From: Photobacterium aphoticum
GTDB lineage: Bacteria > Pseudomonadota > Gammaproteobacteria > Enterobacterales > Vibrionaceae
Length of the DNA: 64,000 nt
NCBI RefSeq assembly: GCF_001029435.1
Contig: NZ_LDOV01000020.1
Coordinates: forward strand, 1 to 64,000
Direction of reading: 5' to 3'
Below the pieces are notes generated by a model. That model was given only the letters and a program-made list of their open reading frames with translations. It was not told where the DNA came from and made no database searches. Below, one piece after another: positions 17,156 to 24,254 of this stretch; the stretch's first letter is position 1, and every line of letters starts with the position of its first letter. The translations under genes and the position numbers were made by a program.

Positions 17156-20100
17156 TCACTCCGCAAATTGGTTCAATAGTTCGAGTAATTGGATCATTGG
17201 AGGAACGTTGTTCGTACCTGATACACTATCAATGATTCCGGGGATTTCAATAACGTCCGCAAGAGCTGGATTGGCGTACGTGACGAACTGCCCATCGTCA
17301 CTTGCGTATTTTCGTAAATTTATTCCGTCAGCCCCACTCCAGATGGTATTGATGTACAAAGCTTGAACGTGCTTGTTTGCAAACTCTGCGGGAGGGTTCA
17401 CCTTAATTTGTTGCAACTTTGCTTGGCACTTATCCAAGGTATTATCGTGCACTAAACAGCCCAACTCTAAATCCCAGTGTTTGACGTCAACCAGAAGGAT
17501 TCGGTTACCAAGTTCAATGTAACCATCAAACCATTCCACACATCCTTCTGGCATTGGTCGGAATTCGTAGCCAAACTCCATTAGGATCGCGCTAACCGCT
17601 TCTTCGCCAAGCGCCCCCATGTAGAGATCAAACATAGCCGGTGCTAACACAAACTGCGCACTACCAAATGTAGTTGCAAAACTGTTCGCTTCAAAATGCG
17701 CTGCAACTAAAGGGTTCTGCATAAGTAGCGGCAAACGGGCCGACAGCTCAGAGACTTCGCGAACCCCAGGCACATCCGCTGGGTTAATGAAAATTTCTGT
17801 GATTCCTTTCTCATCAGAATAGTCGATTTGATACTGATATTGACCTGTGGGCTGCTGCACATCGATGTAGTATCGAACCTCCTCGCCTGTCGGCGATAGC
17901 GACATAGCTGGCTTTTTCAGCATCCATGTTCGCAGCCTCTCATACTGACCGATCGCATTCTCGTTTTGGTGCTCATACACACTGGTTACTAGCCTTTGGA
18001 TATGCGCGTAATTTCGTGAAGCTCTTGGATGATAAGACACACGTTGCTTTTCATGCTCCAGTGCTTTGTAGCGCTGCTTGATATCCGTTATCAATGCTTG
18101 GTACTCATGCGATAAATACGAAAGGTTGCGGCTATCTTTGGCCAATGTTTCAACAAAATCAGCAACCTCGTCATACATGATGGTAATTTCACATTGCTTC
18201 CATTCGGTGCGACACATTCGGCCAAGCGCTTGCTCAATAAAACGATAAACGGCATATCGATAATCTTCGCTCCCTTTGTAGGTGCTAATCATCGAGCTCA
18301 CAGCAAAACCATTAACCTTTGGTGAAATAAGGGACTTGAGTTTCAATTTAACCTCGTTGGCGACAATAATGCCTTTCTCATGAAGCATTAACGCATCGTG
18401 AATATTCTTTTTAATGGCAATATCTCGCCCCTTCACCGCCAAGTCTTCGCCAATTCGACTACCAATCAAACTCATGGGTTGTTCTAAATAGATAGAATCA
18501 ATATCCGTTTTGTACTGGAATGGCTCAACACCTTCAGGTCCAACATAAGTTAACGTATGATTTTCTCCAATGGTGTACGACGGTGATAACCCCGCCCCAG
18601 TCGCCTGATAGTTTGTTATCACCACGACTTTTCTCATGGTGCTCTCCAACAGGTCTAATATTGCTTGGAATTGATCATTTCTGAACGAAGCAGCATTGAT
18701 GTTTTCAAAAATTGTGACGCCGTACTTTTGCCCAACATTTTCCATGAACGCCATAAATTCAAAATTTTTGTAGCTTTTATTAAGCATGCAGAAATGGTAT
18801 CGGTTGCTTGGGTGCAGTGAGAACTGCCGAATCGACTCGACCAGCTTATTCGCCCGGTTTACGGCAAAATTTAATTGCCCAACGCCCACGTTTAAGAGCT
18901 TACACAACTCATTTTCAAGTAATGCTGGGTGCAACCTTTCGCCTCTGAATTCTTGATAGAGTTCTGCAATCCCCCCCCAGTCCACACGCCCAGAAATACT
19001 TTTTATGCTAATCTGGATCTGGTTTTCTTCGTATCTGCGCTTTTCACAGTACTCCGTTTGTATCGCCGCTTTCTGTACGGGATCAAGAAAGAGTAACCGT
19101 TCATCAGAAAGCACATCACTTAAGTAATCAAGATCAAAGTTATGGATCGCTGTACGACTTGTGGCAGTTGCACTAACACCAAGGACTCTAGCTCCAGCCA
19201 ATACCCAGTGAGCAAGTAAGCCAGTTGATGTTAAAGCCAAATCAAACGTGGAGGCTTTAGCGGTATTGTCTGTATCGCTGTACTTGGTAATGTTGGCGAT
19301 TTCGTACCCGCTATCGTGAAAGCTATACGCTTTGTGTTCGTTTTGAACGTTGAAACTTAGCCTGGCAGAGATTAACGACATCATGCTTGGTGTGAGTTCC
19401 ACCAGCCCTAAATTATTAAGCACTTTCCCAACCAGATTTTCTGTGGTGTAGTTTTTTGAGTCTCCTAATTCCTCTAGGTTCTTTTTCAGCTTAAGTATTG
19501 CACTTAGCATACCATTACAGAATATTCTGACGAGTTGGGCGCCATTGTTCACAAACTGTATGGCACTTTCGGTTCCGCCTGAGCCTATCTCATGGCTACC
19601 TGATGCAGGGTTAATCTGAGACTTTAATTCTTCATGCTTAAAATTGATGGCGTGAATGGACATTCTGTCCGAGAGGAGTGTGAATACTCTGTTTTGATTC
19701 TCACTTCCCTGTTGAATAGTTGCATCAGTGATGAATGGACGGTAGTTAACATGCCATTTATCTTTGTAATCTTCCAGCGCACATCGAAAGCGATCAAAGC
19801 ACTTATCAATCCCATTAAACTCAGATGAGCCATGAATCTTAAAACTATCAAAACTCGAATAAAACTTGCGTGTTAGAGCGATAATATCGTAGTCAGAGAC
19901 GGTATTAATCAAATGGGTAAGAAACTCACTCTGTTGGCGGTCGAACTCGTCTAGGATCAGCAGTGAATTATTAAGAAAGTCGCTAACTCTGTAGCTTTTA
20001 TCTATACCATGCCACGGATAAAGCAGTTTGGATGTGGTTAAAAAAAGTACCTGTGTTTTGCCTTTATCTATCCTCCTTGCAGGGAATATTCGGTCTAGAA

Positions 20101-20641
20101 CATCATTTAAGGTTGCATCTTTGATTTCCCCTCCTCGCAGAAACGTCTTGAGTAGCGTGAAAACCTTGCTGTAAAGAGCACGCAGCTCATCATTAAACAC
20201 CGAAGTGTTACCGCTACTTTTTGCTTGATTTATCAACGCGATTTTGTCGATGACTGTTTTTACTTCTCTTTTCTGTTGTATTTCGAGAACCTCAAAGATC
20301 GCCGACCAATCCTCAGCTGATAATTCTGCAATCGCAGTCTCTTGAGCGGGGATCCAAATAACGTTACGTTTCAACTCTTCTTTCTGTGAGCAATCAAGCG
20401 CCACCTTGCTATCAATGCGATCAAGCAAAGCCTCATACGCATCCTTGACGTTAACTCTTAAGTTCGTTGAGTAAATGAGTGTTATCTTCGAATCAGCGAT
20501 AAGGTGTTCCAGTTGAAGCTCTGTGGCCTGATACGTTTTTCCAAGACCTGTCTGGGCATCAATAATGGCCAAAAAACCGTCTTTTGACTGACAGCGCTCT
20601 GGGCCGGCCATCTTCAGATAAGTTTCAAGTAATGCACTCAT
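17156..20641 (-). CDS. SF2-like helicase with C-terminal PD-(D/E)XK nuclease domain
   Basis: About 1161 residues from the ATG at 20641, which has TAGGAG upstream; the open frame runs 77 codons further but only antisense to the WYL gene. Walker A DAQTGLGKTYQ at about residues 28-38, a DEAD-box-like motif II LLILDEFD at about 227-234, and motif VI EQALGRMCRT near 801-810 define a superfamily 2 (possibly DinG-like) helicase. The large region between motifs II and VI is unassigned. The last 150 residues hold a restriction-endonuclease-like core: EEAVSAILMEFGYEF, then FDGY (Asp near 1038), then LLVDVKHW (DVK near 1051) and a downstream Gln-rich helix (CQAKLQQ). This is the D-(X)n-(D/E)XK arrangement. 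First gene of a leftward operon, divergent from a WYL regulator. Likely nucleic-acid-targeting defence enzyme; substrate unknown. Confidence 0.85.
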   Translation of the reverse strand: MSALLETYLKMAGPERCQSKDGFLAIIDAQTGLGKTYQATELQLEHLIADSKITLIYSTNLRVNVKDAYEALLDRIDSKVALDCSQKEELKRNVIWIPAQETAIAELSAEDWSAIFEVLEIQQKREVKTVIDKIALINQAKSSGNTSVFNDELRALYSKVFTLLKTFLRGGEIKDATLNDVLDRIFPARRIDKGKTQVLFLTTSKLLYPWHGIDKSYRVSDFLNNSLLILDEFDRQQSEFLTHLINTVSDYDIIALTRKFYSSFDSFKIHGSSEFNGIDKCFDRFRCALEDYKDKWHVNYRPFITDATIQQGSENQNRVFTLLSDRMSIHAINFKHEELKSQINPASGSHEIGSGGTESAIQFVNNGAQLVRIFCNGMLSAILKLKKNLEELGDSKNYTTENLVGKVLNNLGLVELTPSMMSLISARLSFNVQNEHKAYSFHDSGYEIANITKYSDTDNTAKASTFDLALTSTGLLAHWVLAGARVLGVSATATSRTAIHNFDLDYLSDVLSDERLLFLDPVQKAAIQTEYCEKRRYEENQIQISIKSISGRVDWGGIAELYQEFRGERLHPALLENELCKLLNVGVGQLNFAVNRANKLVESIRQFSLHPSNRYHFCMLNKSYKNFEFMAFMENVGQKYGVTIFENINAASFRNDQFQAILDLLESTMRKVVVITNYQATGAGLSPSYTIGENHTLTYVGPEGVEPFQYKTDIDSIYLEQPMSLIGSRIGEDLAVKGRDIAIKKNIHDALMLHEKGIIVANEVKLKLKSLISPKVNGFAVSSMISTYKGSEDYRYAVYRFIEQALGRMCRTEWKQCEITIMYDEVADFVETLAKDSRNLSYLSHEYQALITDIKQRYKALEHEKQRVSYHPRASRNYAHIQRLVTSVYEHQNENAIGQYERLRTWMLKKPAMSLSPTGEEVRYYIDVQQPTGQYQYQIDYSDEKGITEIFINPADVPGVREVSELSARLPLLMQNPLVAAHFEANSFATTFGSAQFVLAPAMFDLYMGALGEEAVSAILMEFGYEFRPMPEGCVEWFDGYIELGNRILLVDVKHWDLELGCLVHDNTLDKCQAKLQQIKVNPPAEFANKHVQALYINTIWSGADGINLRKYASDDGQFVTYANPALADVIEIPGIIDSVSGTNNVPPMIQLLELLNQFAE

Positions 20642-20687
20642 AGCCCACGCTCCTAAATGGTCCCTGCTCAGCTGGCCGTCTACCAAC

Positions 20688-20716
20688 TTGACGATAAAAT
20701 GTCCAAAAAATATTAT
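20688..20716 (+). promoter_or_regulatory. Sigma70 promoter of the WYL regulator gene
   Basis: TTGACG (20688-20693), 17-base spacer, TATTAT (20711-20716). Strong by eye. It overlaps, back to back, the -10 of the helicase promoter, and site A covers its start point. Confidence 0.65.
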
Positions 20717-20738
20717 GTCGCTATCAAAGACAGGTAAA
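20710..20738 (-). promoter_or_regulatory. Sigma70-like promoter of the helicase operon
   Basis: On the minus strand TTTACC (20738-20733), a 17-base spacer and TAATAT (20715-20710). The spacer is exactly the palindromic site A described next, so a bound regulator would block it. The transcript leader would be about 60 bases. Confidence 0.55.
20716..20732. promoter_or_regulatory. Putative WYL-regulator operator, site A
   Basis: TGTC-N9-GACA, reading TGTCGCTATCAAAGACA and followed by GG. It shares TGTCG and GACAGG with site B, 40 bp away centre to centre, so both face the same side of the helix. BrxR/CapW-type WYL regulators bind such inverted repeats. Confidence 0.6.
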
Positions 20739-20755
20739 TACTGAATACATAAACA

Positions 20756-20772
20756 TGTCGAATAACTGGACA
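20756..20772. promoter_or_regulatory. Putative WYL-regulator operator, site B
   Basis: TGTC-N9-GACA, reading TGTCGAATAACTGGACA and followed by GG. It lies between the promoter and the ribosome site of the WYL gene and overlaps its AGGA, which suggests autorepression. Confidence 0.6.
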
Positions 20773-20783
20773 GGAATCGAAGA

Positions 20784-21644
20784 ATGACGAAATGGCCGAT
20801 TAGATGGGAGCTACTTTTGCGATATCGGATGATTGAAATTGTTGCACTTTGGGAGGGAAGGTTAACCACCAATCACTTAATACAAAGCTTTGGTCTCGGG
20901 CGCCAACAAGCCTCAAAAGATATCAACTCCTACTTGGCTGATATCGCACCCGGTAACCTTGTTTATGACAAGCACCTAAAAGGCTATAAACCTAGCGATA
21001 GGTTCATACCGAAGCTAACCAAAGGCCATGCGGATGAGTACCTGCATATTCTCTCTCGCCGTGAAGATATGATAGTGACATTTGATGAACTTGATATGGG
21101 GTTTGAACACACCGCGATGATTCGCCCTGTAACACGCAATATTACGCCAACGGTATTACGACCTTTAGTACAAGCTATTCGAGAGAAAAAACGTGTCGAT
21201 ATTTGTTACACATCCTTAAAAGATGGCGAAAACGTAGAAAGAATCATCTCTCCTCACACCCTTGTTTGTACTCCGTTACGCTGGCATGTTCGAGCTTATT
21301 GTGAGCAGGCGAAGGGATATCGAGATTTTGTATTAAGCCGTATTCATGGCATACCGGACATCAACGACAATGCCACTCACGGCAAGCAAGGTGATACGCT
21401 TTGGAATACTGAGGTAGATATCATCCTCATCCCAGATCTTCGTTTTAACGAGAAGCAAAAAGCGGTAATCGAAAAAGATTATGGCATGTCCAACGGCACA
21501 CTTTCCATAGCCACAAACGCATCGCTCGTTCGATACCTACTGGATGCCTATAACATTGATATCCACATGCAAAAAATCAAACCTCAAGGGCAGCAGATTA
21601 TCGTGGGGAATATGGATGAGTTGATGCTATATCTCACTTACTAA
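20784..21644 (+). CDS. WYL-domain transcriptional regulator (BrxR/CapW-like)
   Basis: 286 residues, the length of BrxR/CapW regulators. An N-terminal winged helix-turn-helix (about residues 10-70; LTTNHLIQSFGLGRQQASKD) is followed by a WYL domain in which the signature appears as PLRWHVRAYCE (residues 164-174) and FVLSRI (182-187), the variant typical of defence-linked WYL repressors. A C-terminal WCX-like region completes the protein. Such dimers repress phage-defence operons such as BREX and CBASS and may sense nucleic-acid ligands. Here it diverges from the helicase-nuclease operon across a 142-bp region with two matching palindromes. AGGA precedes the ATG. Confidence 0.9.
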   Translation: MTKWPIRWELLLRYRMIEIVALWEGRLTTNHLIQSFGLGRQQASKDINSYLADIAPGNLVYDKHLKGYKPSDRFIPKLTKGHADEYLHILSRREDMIVTFDELDMGFEHTAMIRPVTRNITPTVLRPLVQAIREKKRVDICYTSLKDGENVERIISPHTLVCTPLRWHVRAYCEQAKGYRDFVLSRIHGIPDINDNATHGKQGDTLWNTEVDIILIPDLRFNEKQKAVIEKDYGMSNGTLSIATNASLVRYLLDAYNIDIHMQKIKPQGQQIIVGNMDELMLYLTY

Positions 21645-21703
21645 AACAACCGGCCATTGACTGTTCTCCCATCTCACACTCAATGCCATCAAGTGACATC
21701 ACA

Positions 21704-21732
21704 CGTAAAGAAAAGGCTGCACAAAGCAGCCT
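21704..21732 (-). terminator. Terminator of the 67-residue ORF
   Basis: AGGCTGC, loop ACAAA, GCAGCCT; on the minus strand the stem is followed by TTTTCTTT. There is no T-run on the plus strand, so it serves a leftward gene, supporting the small ORF at 21780-21983. Confidence 0.7.
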
Positions 21733-21779
21733 CTCAGTCTCGAGCGCGCGTGGGTTACCCACTACTCTGCACCCAACGC

Positions 21780-21983
21780 TTATTTTTGTTCGTGCTTCTT
21801 CATATGAAAGTGAAAGCGTTCATGAAAGTAAGCTTGGATGTGCTCTTCCATTTCCAATACTTTTTCATCAATACGATCACACAAGTATTGATCGCTATTC
21901 ATCGAATTCACTTTATCTGTGGCCAATTGTTCAATCAGGATTTTTTGTTCGTCGGTGAGCGTTGCTAATGGCTTGTTATTCAT
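21780..21983 (-). CDS. Small hypothetical protein, charged
   Basis: 67 residues, beginning MNNKPLATLTDEQKILIEQL and ending in a His/Lys-rich tail (HERFHFHMKKHEQK). Predicted all-helical, acidic in the middle, no membrane segment. I do not recognise it. Reality is supported by a terminator on the same strand 50 bases downstream; against it, the Shine-Dalgarno is poor (AAGAAAAAG). It sits between the WYL and HNH genes and faces the WYL gene. Possible modulator or antitoxin-sized protein, but no function can be assigned. Confidence 0.5.
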   Translation of the reverse strand: MNNKPLATLTDEQKILIEQLATDKVNSMNSDQYLCDRIDEKVLEMEEHIQAYFHERFHFHMKKHEQK

Positions 21984-22280
21984 AGGATGTTCTTTTTCTT
22001 ATGAAGGTCATGATTCTTGTTTTAACGTTAGCATAGGCAAAGTGACTTTGTCTTACCTGAAAATTGGCATCTCTGTTTGAGCAAATCGATGTCAAACGAT
22101 ATGAATTGCGTTCCGATGATTAAAATACTGATCAGATGCTCTTTTCTATGGTAAATACATCAACTTAACAGACGCCGCGATATTCAATGGCGAAACGATG
22201 TACTCATTACTCTGCCTTCGAATGAATTGAGCAAAAGCATCGATCAGGCATCAACTGTTGGCGCACAAGAAGGATAAACT
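21984..22280. other. Intergenic gap upstream of the HNH endonuclease
   Basis: About 297 bases, AT-rich. A possible promoter (TTGAGC at 22077, 17-base spacer, TATGAA at 22100) points toward the HNH gene. No repeat or ORF that I can support. Confidence 0.4.
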
Positions 22281-23408
22281 GTGTCACACGAACATTATTT
22301 AGATAAATTCCGGCACCTCAATGTAAACAGATCTGGTGGTAAAAAAAGTCCCCACAAGGTATGCATGCTGTTAGCCGTGATGGATTTAATTCAAGCTGGG
22401 CATATTACATCCAATAAAATCCTATTTAATCAGGCACTCAAAGAGCGCTTTACCCATCACTTTGAGAATGTGGCACAAAATAATGATAGGGATACGCCAG
22501 AAAACCCTTACTTCCACTTAAAGAGCGAAGGCTTCTGGCATCTTGCTTATCATCCGGGTTTTGATGCACACAACACAAAGCGCTATGCATCAAAAGCAAT
22601 CACCTATGCCTATCTTGATGACGAACTTTTCTCGTACATGAAAAGCTATATCGTGTCTAATGAGCTAAAAGAAGCGTTAGTTTCAAATCTTTCAGACCTA
22701 CCCACATTGTTTCATCAATGGTTAATGGATATTGGTAAATCAGACAAAACCGCAATTAATTACTTAACGGCAATCCGAGGTTCAATCTCAAATTGGCTCA
22801 TGGATGCCGGAGAAATTGCGGAGCCTTTAACCAATCTAAAGTCTTACTACCAATTTGTAACCTTAGAGCAAAAAGTGCGCAATATGGAGATATTTAAACT
22901 ACGAGATTCAAAAGGTAAAGGCATGTATAGCGCCGCATTATCTCACTATCAGCAGTTTTTAGCCGACCTATCTAAGATCGATATCAACGCTGATATACAG
23001 CAAGTCATGCGTGATAAAACGCTCACTGAAACCGAAAAAGAAATTCTCATCAAAACACGAGTGGGACAAGGACAATTTCGTGCAAATTTAGTTGATATGT
23101 GGGGTGGCTGTGCGGTCACAGGGTATCGCAATAGACAAATGTTGCTCGCCTCACATATTAAACCCTGGCGAGATGCCACGAATGAAGAACGTTTAGATCG
23201 ATACAATGGGTTATTACTGCTCGCCAACCTTGATAAAGCTTTTGATCTTGGTTTTATCTCATTTAACGACAGTGGCAAGGTACTCATTTCTAAATACCTC
23301 GAACATCCAGAGGTGTTAGGCATTAATGACAACATGTCTTTTCATGTCATGCGCGAGCACAAAAAATACCTGGCGTATCATCGAGGTATGTTATTCAAAG
23401 GCTTATAG
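22281..23408 (+). CDS. HNH endonuclease with N-terminal DNA-sulfur-recognition-like domain
   Basis: 375 residues, GTG start with AAGGA seven bases upstream. The N-terminus (about residues 5-120) has KKSPHKVCMLLAVMDLI and, 50 residues on, NPYFHLKSEGFWHL; the PHK and P(Y/F)FxLxxxGFWxL pattern resembles the sulfur-binding domain of ScoMcrA-type type IV restriction enzymes that read phosphorothioate DNA. A middle helical region (FHQWLMDIGKSDKTAINYL) recalls SAM-like DNA-binding domains. The C-terminal HNH core has CAVTG (277-281), ASHIKPW (His 292) and NGLLLLANLDKAFD (Asn 309), the HNH_2 layout. Likely cleaves modified or foreign DNA. Followed by a clean terminator; AT-richer than core genes. Confidence 0.85.
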   Translation: MSHEHYLDKFRHLNVNRSGGKKSPHKVCMLLAVMDLIQAGHITSNKILFNQALKERFTHHFENVAQNNDRDTPENPYFHLKSEGFWHLAYHPGFDAHNTKRYASKAITYAYLDDELFSYMKSYIVSNELKEALVSNLSDLPTLFHQWLMDIGKSDKTAINYLTAIRGSISNWLMDAGEIAEPLTNLKSYYQFVTLEQKVRNMEIFKLRDSKGKGMYSAALSHYQQFLADLSKIDINADIQQVMRDKTLTETEKEILIKTRVGQGQFRANLVDMWGGCAVTGYRNRQMLLASHIKPWRDATNEERLDRYNGLLLLANLDKAFDLGFISFNDSGKVLISKYLEHPEVLGINDNMSFHVMREHKKYLAYHRGMLFKGL

Positions 23409-23420
23409 GGAACACTCAAC

Positions 23421-23448
23421 GGCTGAAAAATACCTTTCAGCCTTTTTT
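23421..23448 (+). terminator. Terminator of the HNH endonuclease gene
   Basis: GGCTGAAA, six-base loop, TTTCAGCC followed by six T. It marks the right end of the defence island. Confidence 0.88.
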
Positions 23449-23489
23449 CATTTTTTCCCCAACAACATGCATCTGCTCACACATTCCAC

Positions 23490-23503
23490 AGGACAAATGT
23501 CCT
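23490..23503. promoter_or_regulatory. Palindrome at a promoter-like region
   Basis: AGGACA-AA-TGTCCT, a perfect 14-base palindrome, 22 bases before a perfect TATAAT (23526-23531). It covers the -35 position, where no good hexamer is seen, so it could be an operator or activator site for the oxidoreductase-nupC operon. Confidence 0.5.
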
Positions 23504-23537
23504 CACACATCCCCATCGGCCTCTCTATAATCGCTCC

Positions 23538-23702
23538 CATAACGGCAGCACATAACAATACTATTCGTCTGCTTTGATAATAAAATCGCGCTTGAGAAAG
23601 ACGCGAAGAAAGCCTCGCCATCAGGCCGAAGGCAGTAACACACCCTATTTGACGGGCTTGCGCAGCATGCTCAGGCCCGTGATCACCTTTTTAGGATTCT
23701 GT
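23538..23702 (+). other. Long, structured 5' leader before the oxidoreductase-nupC operon
   Basis: If the TATAAT at 23526 is used, the leader is about 165 bases. It can form CGCG...CGCG near 23586, GCCT...AGGC near 23616 and ACGGGC...GCCCGT (23652-23657 with 23675-23680), the last only 12 bases before the AGGA ribosome site. I could not match it to a known riboswitch. Confidence 0.35.
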
Positions 23703-24254
23703 ATGAACGTATTAGTTATCAATGGGCACCCTGATCTGTCGCAATCTGTCGCGAACGCGACGATTCTGGCGGACTTGACGGCACAAACGGATTGGACCAT
23801 CCACTCGGTGGCAGGCTTTGCGGGCGATATTCACGCCGAGCAACAGCGCCTGCTTGAAGCGGATGTGGTGGTGGTACAGTTTCCGCTGTACTGGAGCACC
23901 TACCCGGCAGTGCTGAAAAAGTGGGTTGATGACGTCTTTACTTATGGCTTTGCCTTCGGCCCGGAAGGCAGCCAGCTGAAAGACAAGCCGTTCCTGTTCT
24001 CAGTAACAGCGGGGGCAACGGCCGAGTCTTACAGCACCAGTGGGTTTAACTTCTTGCCGTTTTCACACTACCAAGTGGCTTACGAACACCCGTTCCGTGC
24101 GGCGGAAGTGAACGTGCTGGATACCCATATCACCTTTGAAATGAACGCGACGCCTGAAGAAGGCGGCGACAAAGACAACACATTGGCATTGGCGCACACC
24201 CATGCCTCTCGCCTTATCGACGCGGTTAACGCGTATCTGGAGACTCGTGCATGA
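23703..24254 (+). CDS. NAD(P)H oxidoreductase, flavodoxin-like (MdaB/KefF family)
   Basis: 183 residues from the ATG at 23703, which has AGGA seven bases upstream; the longer frame includes untranslated leader. A flavodoxin-like fold: MNVLVINGHPD (FMN phosphate region), EADVVVVQFPLYWSTYPAVLKKWVDDVF (the family quinone-reductase block, quoted in part) and SVTAGATAESY. Quinone or FMN-dependent reductase of the NAD(P)H dehydrogenase family. It overlaps nupC by ATGA, so the two are co-translated; the reason for pairing with a nucleoside transporter is unclear. Confidence 0.88.
   Translation: MNVLVINGHPDLSQSVANATILADLTAQTDWTIHSVAGFAGDIHAEQQRLLEADVVVVQFPLYWSTYPAVLKKWVDDVFTYGFAFGPEGSQLKDKPFLFSVTAGATAESYSTSGFNFLPFSHYQVAYEHPFRAAEVNVLDTHITFEMNATPEEGGDKDNTLALAHTHASRLIDAVNAYLETRA

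Noticed and set aside
20642-20872. 77-codon N-terminal extension of the helicase frame
   Set aside because: It runs antisense through the WYL gene start and across both promoters; the ATG at 20641 has a strong TAGGAG site.
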